From contig CM036753.1 of the NCBI GenBank assembly GCA_020796225.1, positions 81,779,941-81,843,940 of the forward strand: 64,000 nt of DNA, read 5' to 3'. The DNA comes from Arion vulgaris. Taxonomy: Eukaryota > Mollusca > Gastropoda > Stylommatophora > Arionidae. Each line of letters opens with the position of its first letter. Positions within the stretch are counted from its first letter, which is position 1. This document shows, in pieces, positions 60,900-64,000 of the stretch. The position numbers and the translations under genes were made by a program. The notes under the pieces are model-generated. The model was not told where the DNA came from. It did not search any database and saw only the letters and a list, made by a program, of their open reading frames with translations.

Positions 60900-61077
60900 A
60901 ATGGCGAACTTAAGCGATATCCATTTCTTCATTTAACGTTTAAAAACAAATGAATATCAGAAGAACAGTTAGTGTAAAATACCTTTGTTCTGGTTGATAA
61001 ATGTGTATAGTTAGTACGTGTTACAGCACACACAAATTTAACCAACTGTTTTTATTATTTACACAGTATTTCAATGA

Positions 61078-61152
61078 GAGCAGCGATAATGTAGTGGTTA
61101 GTTCATTCGCGTCGTGAACGCGTGGTCCCTGGATCAAATTCCAGAGTAGGAG
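61078..61152 (+). mobile_element. tRNA-like sequence, SINE head or tRNA pseudogene
   Basis: It contains gtagtggttag (A-box/D-arm), a cgcg...cgcg anticodon-type stem (61108-61122) and tggatcaaattccag (T-arm/B-box). The acceptor ends do not pair, and the anticodon loop lacks the usual T before the anticodon. It is therefore not a working tRNA. A tRNA-derived SINE head of the Val/Asp/His D-arm type is likely. Confidence 0.65.
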
Positions 61153-61271
61153 TAGGATTTCTCTAGGATTTTGGTGAGTTCAGGTCGACAAATCTTTAAT
61201 TCTGTATCTTAGAAGCAATGATGAAACACATAAAAACAAAATACAGTAGTTTTACAAAGTACAAAAACAAT

Positions 61272-61307
61272 AGACTCGACGTTTCGACGGAAAGACCTTT
61301 ATCAAAC
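61272..61307 (-). ncRNA. possible decayed hammerhead of a Penelope-like element
   Basis: The minus strand reads ttgataaaggtctttccgtc followed by gaaacgtcgagtcta. It resembles the CTGATGA, short stem, GAAAC, GTC layout of hammerhead ribozymes carried by Penelope-like elements. Core positions have changed (TTGATAA for CTGATGA), so it should be inactive. No RT or GIY-YIG domain was found beside it. Confidence 0.4.
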
Positions 61308-61309
61308 AA

Positions 61310-62004
61310 ATAATACAACAGAAGCGAAGAGATTCAGACATCCCATACGGCAGAAATAATATATATAGTCAGATAATAAATCCCAAGCGATCATAAAACG
61401 AAAATATGTGACGAAAAGCAAAATAAATATGGAAAACTAGAAATGTCATAAAAAGAAAGCAAACAATAATAATCAAATGTATACATATCATATATACGTT
61501 ATATATATTTATATATATATATATTATGGAGCATGAGAAGATGCAGTATTAAGAAGCATAGTAATGTAGTGCGGTGAGTCCATGTAGCCACAAGGTACCA
61601 CGTAGAGATATATAACGAGTTTCTACAGCAAATTGACTCCGATCATCAGAGGAACATGATCGGATAGTAATGACCTGTATATCGCAATCTCCCGAATAGC
61701 TAGTTCAATTGAAATGAGTGGCTACAGAGATCACTGAGGGTTTGCGTCTATCACGTAAATGTTGACCGAAACGGTCAATAAACTCCTAGACCAGTTTCGT
61801 AAAACTAAAGCAACTGACATGATGTTGAGATCATTACTTATCATATGCTGTTGGTCATAGAGGAATGTTGTACTAACACCGTATCCCCCAATCTACTTCC
61901 GGGTATGATGTAACATAATATTAAGTTCTTGTACACATATTTATTTCAACGACAGAAAGTGAGATTTTCCTTCTCAATCCTATGTTGTGTGACTACGTAT
62001 TAAT
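61310..62004. other. no further recognisable feature
   Basis: AT-rich DNA with a short TA tract at about 61498-61525. It could be the body of the putative Penelope-like remnant, but no motif shows. Confidence 0.35.
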
Positions 62005-62165
62005 CAATCAGGTGTCGTGTCTGCCGGTGTAGGCGATCATGTCTCCCACAACATCTCTCACTCTCCTTTATGCAGTTAATCAGTTCTTACGTCTTTCTTT
62101 TGTTGAACCAGGATGTCAGATCATCCAACATCTTCTCCTTAAGTCTTCCCCCATCTCTTCACAAC
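62005..62165 (-). pseudogene. LINE 3' fragment
   Basis: The complement reads ggagaagatgttggatgatc (RRRMLDDL), and near the end gggagacatgatcgcctaca followed by attgattaa. It ends like the copies at 38735 and 52955. Confidence 0.72.
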
Positions 62166-62214
62166 TACGTATATTATTTGTCATAATTTATCATATATTT
62201 TTGTAATAATTTAT

Positions 62215-62470
62215 CTTATATTTATCACACTTTGAGAAGAAATGATCAAAGAATATCAAAGGAGGCACTGAAGTGGGATGCAGAGGGTTCAAGAAAGAGA
62301 GGACGACATAAGGAGAACCTGAAACGAATTTTGCTGAGATAGACAAGAAATATCAGTCTCAGTTCCATGGAGGAGAATGAGCGAGTTGTCCAGGATAGAG
62401 CGGTATGAAGAAATTGCTTGCATGCCCTATGTAACGTATAACGGTACGAGAGAATTATAATAACGACATT
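62215..62470 (+). mobile_element. 3' end of the RTE-like LINE
   Basis: From cacactttgagaagaaatga (HTLRRND) through gaagtgggatgcagagggtt to ccctatgtaacgtataacgg and an AT-rich tail. It aligns with 41905-42140 and is a 5'-truncated copy. Confidence 0.88.
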
Positions 62471-63212
62471 CGTTCGCTGTTTCTGTGGTTTGCCAGCACA
62501 GAGAAAGAAGAGACAGAATACAATAAACTGTAAAAACGTCTCGTTTACAAAATGAACGATGTCAGTTTTTGTGTCTAGTCTGAAACTTCAAAGATACATT
62601 ATTTAACTGTATTATTGTTTCATTATCTTGGTATTTTTTTTTTTTTTTCATATTTCTTAAAACAAATATATTATAATATAATACTGTACAGGAATAAATT
62701 TAATGGATAAAATACAAAAAAAATAGTGCAGCACGTAGAGTTGAAGAATAAATTGATGTAAACCTACGTGTGGTATGTAATGAATGCAATGACAGTAGAA
62801 AGCAGCACTTAACTAGGATGCCACATAATGTATTCTTGCACAGCACAGCACTCTAAATAACGCGTTGCACGATGGAATGTTGGATCATCGGTCTCTTCCT
62901 ATAAATCTTAATGAAATAACTTTCATGGTGATTCTGAAAACGAAGCCAGAATAAAGTGACCTTCGTTGCAAGAAACACGAAAAATTCGATCGTGGGCGTC
63001 TTATTAAACACAGGATACATTTTATATTCCGTAAATGTGGAGAAATCATATTGATGCATGTTTAGTCTTTATACATCAGTAACCACCCTCTTCAAGGAAT
63101 TTTGATGATTTCTCATTAAATTAAAACCTTTTAACCTACCCCATCACATGTTGAAATTAAGTTTATAAACCTACCTATGATATTAAGAAATATAATTACA
63201 AAATGTGGTAAT
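62471..63212. other. no recognisable feature
   Basis: AT-rich. The minus frame 62853-63059 (68 codons) has no recognisable domain. Confidence 0.4.
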
Positions 63213-63490
63213 AAGATGTGATAACCAAATTTAAATTATAGAATCAGCTCCAAGATGTGATAATCAAATTTTAAATTATAGTAGCAATCAGCTCCAAGAT
63301 GTGATAATCAAATTTTAAATTATAGTAGCAATCAGCTCCAAGATGTGATAATCAAATTTTAAATTATAGTAGCAATCAGCTCCAAGATGTATAATCAATT
63401 TAAATTAAGTAGCAATCAGCTCCAGATTGATAACATATGTATTATAACTACCAGATTTAAAACTTACTATGTAGAATCAGCTCAAGATGT
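63213..63490. repeat. 44-bp minisatellite, about 6 copies
   Basis: The unit is caagatgtgataatcaaatt plus ttaaattatagtagcaatca plus gctc. The last two units lose many bases. Confidence 0.9.
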
Positions 63491-63990
63491 GATAACCAGA
63501 TTTATAAACTACCATGATATTATAGAACTACTATGATATTATAAACTACCAAAGTGTTTTCCTACTGATTTTAAAATTTATTAAAACCCTATGAAACCAC
63601 TTGAAATAAACACTTATTAACCACTTGATTATAAACCCTTGATATTATAAACCTCCATTTAAACCCTATATACTACCGATTATAACCTACCATTATAAAC
63701 CTCCATGATTTATAAATTTATTATAAACCTCATATAAACTACTGATTATAAACACTAATTAAACACTGTTTACTCCTGTTTATAATACTTGATATTACCA
63801 TATAAACCTCTGATTTGAACACCGAATTATAACTACCTTATATATAAACTCTGATAGAAACTCCGAAAAATACTTATTTAAAACCTCTGATATTGAAACC
63901 TATATTATAACTCTATGATTAATCCTTGATTATAACTCTGATTATAACCTACCATGATTATACCTACCATGTTAATATAATAAATGTGTA
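63491..63990. repeat. degenerate short tandem repeat to the right edge
   Basis: Irregular units of about 18-22 bp around ttataaactaccatgatat, heavily eroded by deletions. Confidence 0.7.
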
Positions 63991-64000
63991 AAGATGGATA

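Noticed and set aside
61078..61152. Functional tRNA gene
   Set aside because: The acceptor ends do not pair and the anticodon loop is non-standard.

Overview
The window is a stretch of eukaryotic, animal-type repeat DNA. I found no intact host gene, rRNA or functional tRNA in it. Everything recognisable is satellite or minisatellite DNA, or dead transposon sequence: non-LTR retrotransposons (RTE-like and related LINEs), tRNA-type SINEs, two mariner remnants, hAT-type elements, a short MITE and a possible Penelope-type ribozyme remnant. This mix fits an AT-rich invertebrate genome such as an arthropod or mollusc. I cannot name the species. The setting is probably gene-poor and possibly heterochromatic.

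Layout. Positions 1-14140 are one satellite array of about 174 monomers of 81 bp that runs off the left edge. It contains a 155-base pure T run and a badly decayed zone at about 7.5-9.1 kb. From 14.1 kb to the right edge, about twenty minisatellite and microsatellite arrays (periods 23-73 bp) alternate with 5'-truncated LINE pieces on both strands. The best LINE copy lies at 39215-42140 (+). It has endonuclease, reverse transcriptase (FADD box) and a C-terminal tail, all frameshifted. Three further 3' ends of the same family lie at 19.3, 32.7 and 62.2 kb.

SINEs. Family 1 has a tRNA-type head of about 200 bp and copies at 14.5, 47.1 and 60.7 kb. Family 2 has one 278-bp copy at 36.4 kb with a perfect 13-bp target duplication. 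Family 3 shares a head of about 105 bp joined to three different bodies, with copies at 21.6, 24.5, 25.9, 51.6, 52.4 and 57.9 kb. Most family 3 copies are bounded by 11-12 bp target duplications.

The most interesting pattern is that several minisatellites arose from transposon sequence. Tandem units at 18.2, 35.7, 46.1, 55.5 and 60.1 kb are amplified pieces of LINE coding or 3' sequence, still bordered by the rest of the LINE. The 34-bp array at 21.1 kb is amplified from the junction between a 908-bp hAT element and its target duplication. No operons or gene interactions exist here. The story is one of transposon insertion, nesting and tandem amplification. Several arrays also carry excess single-base deletions that look like uncorrected long-read error.
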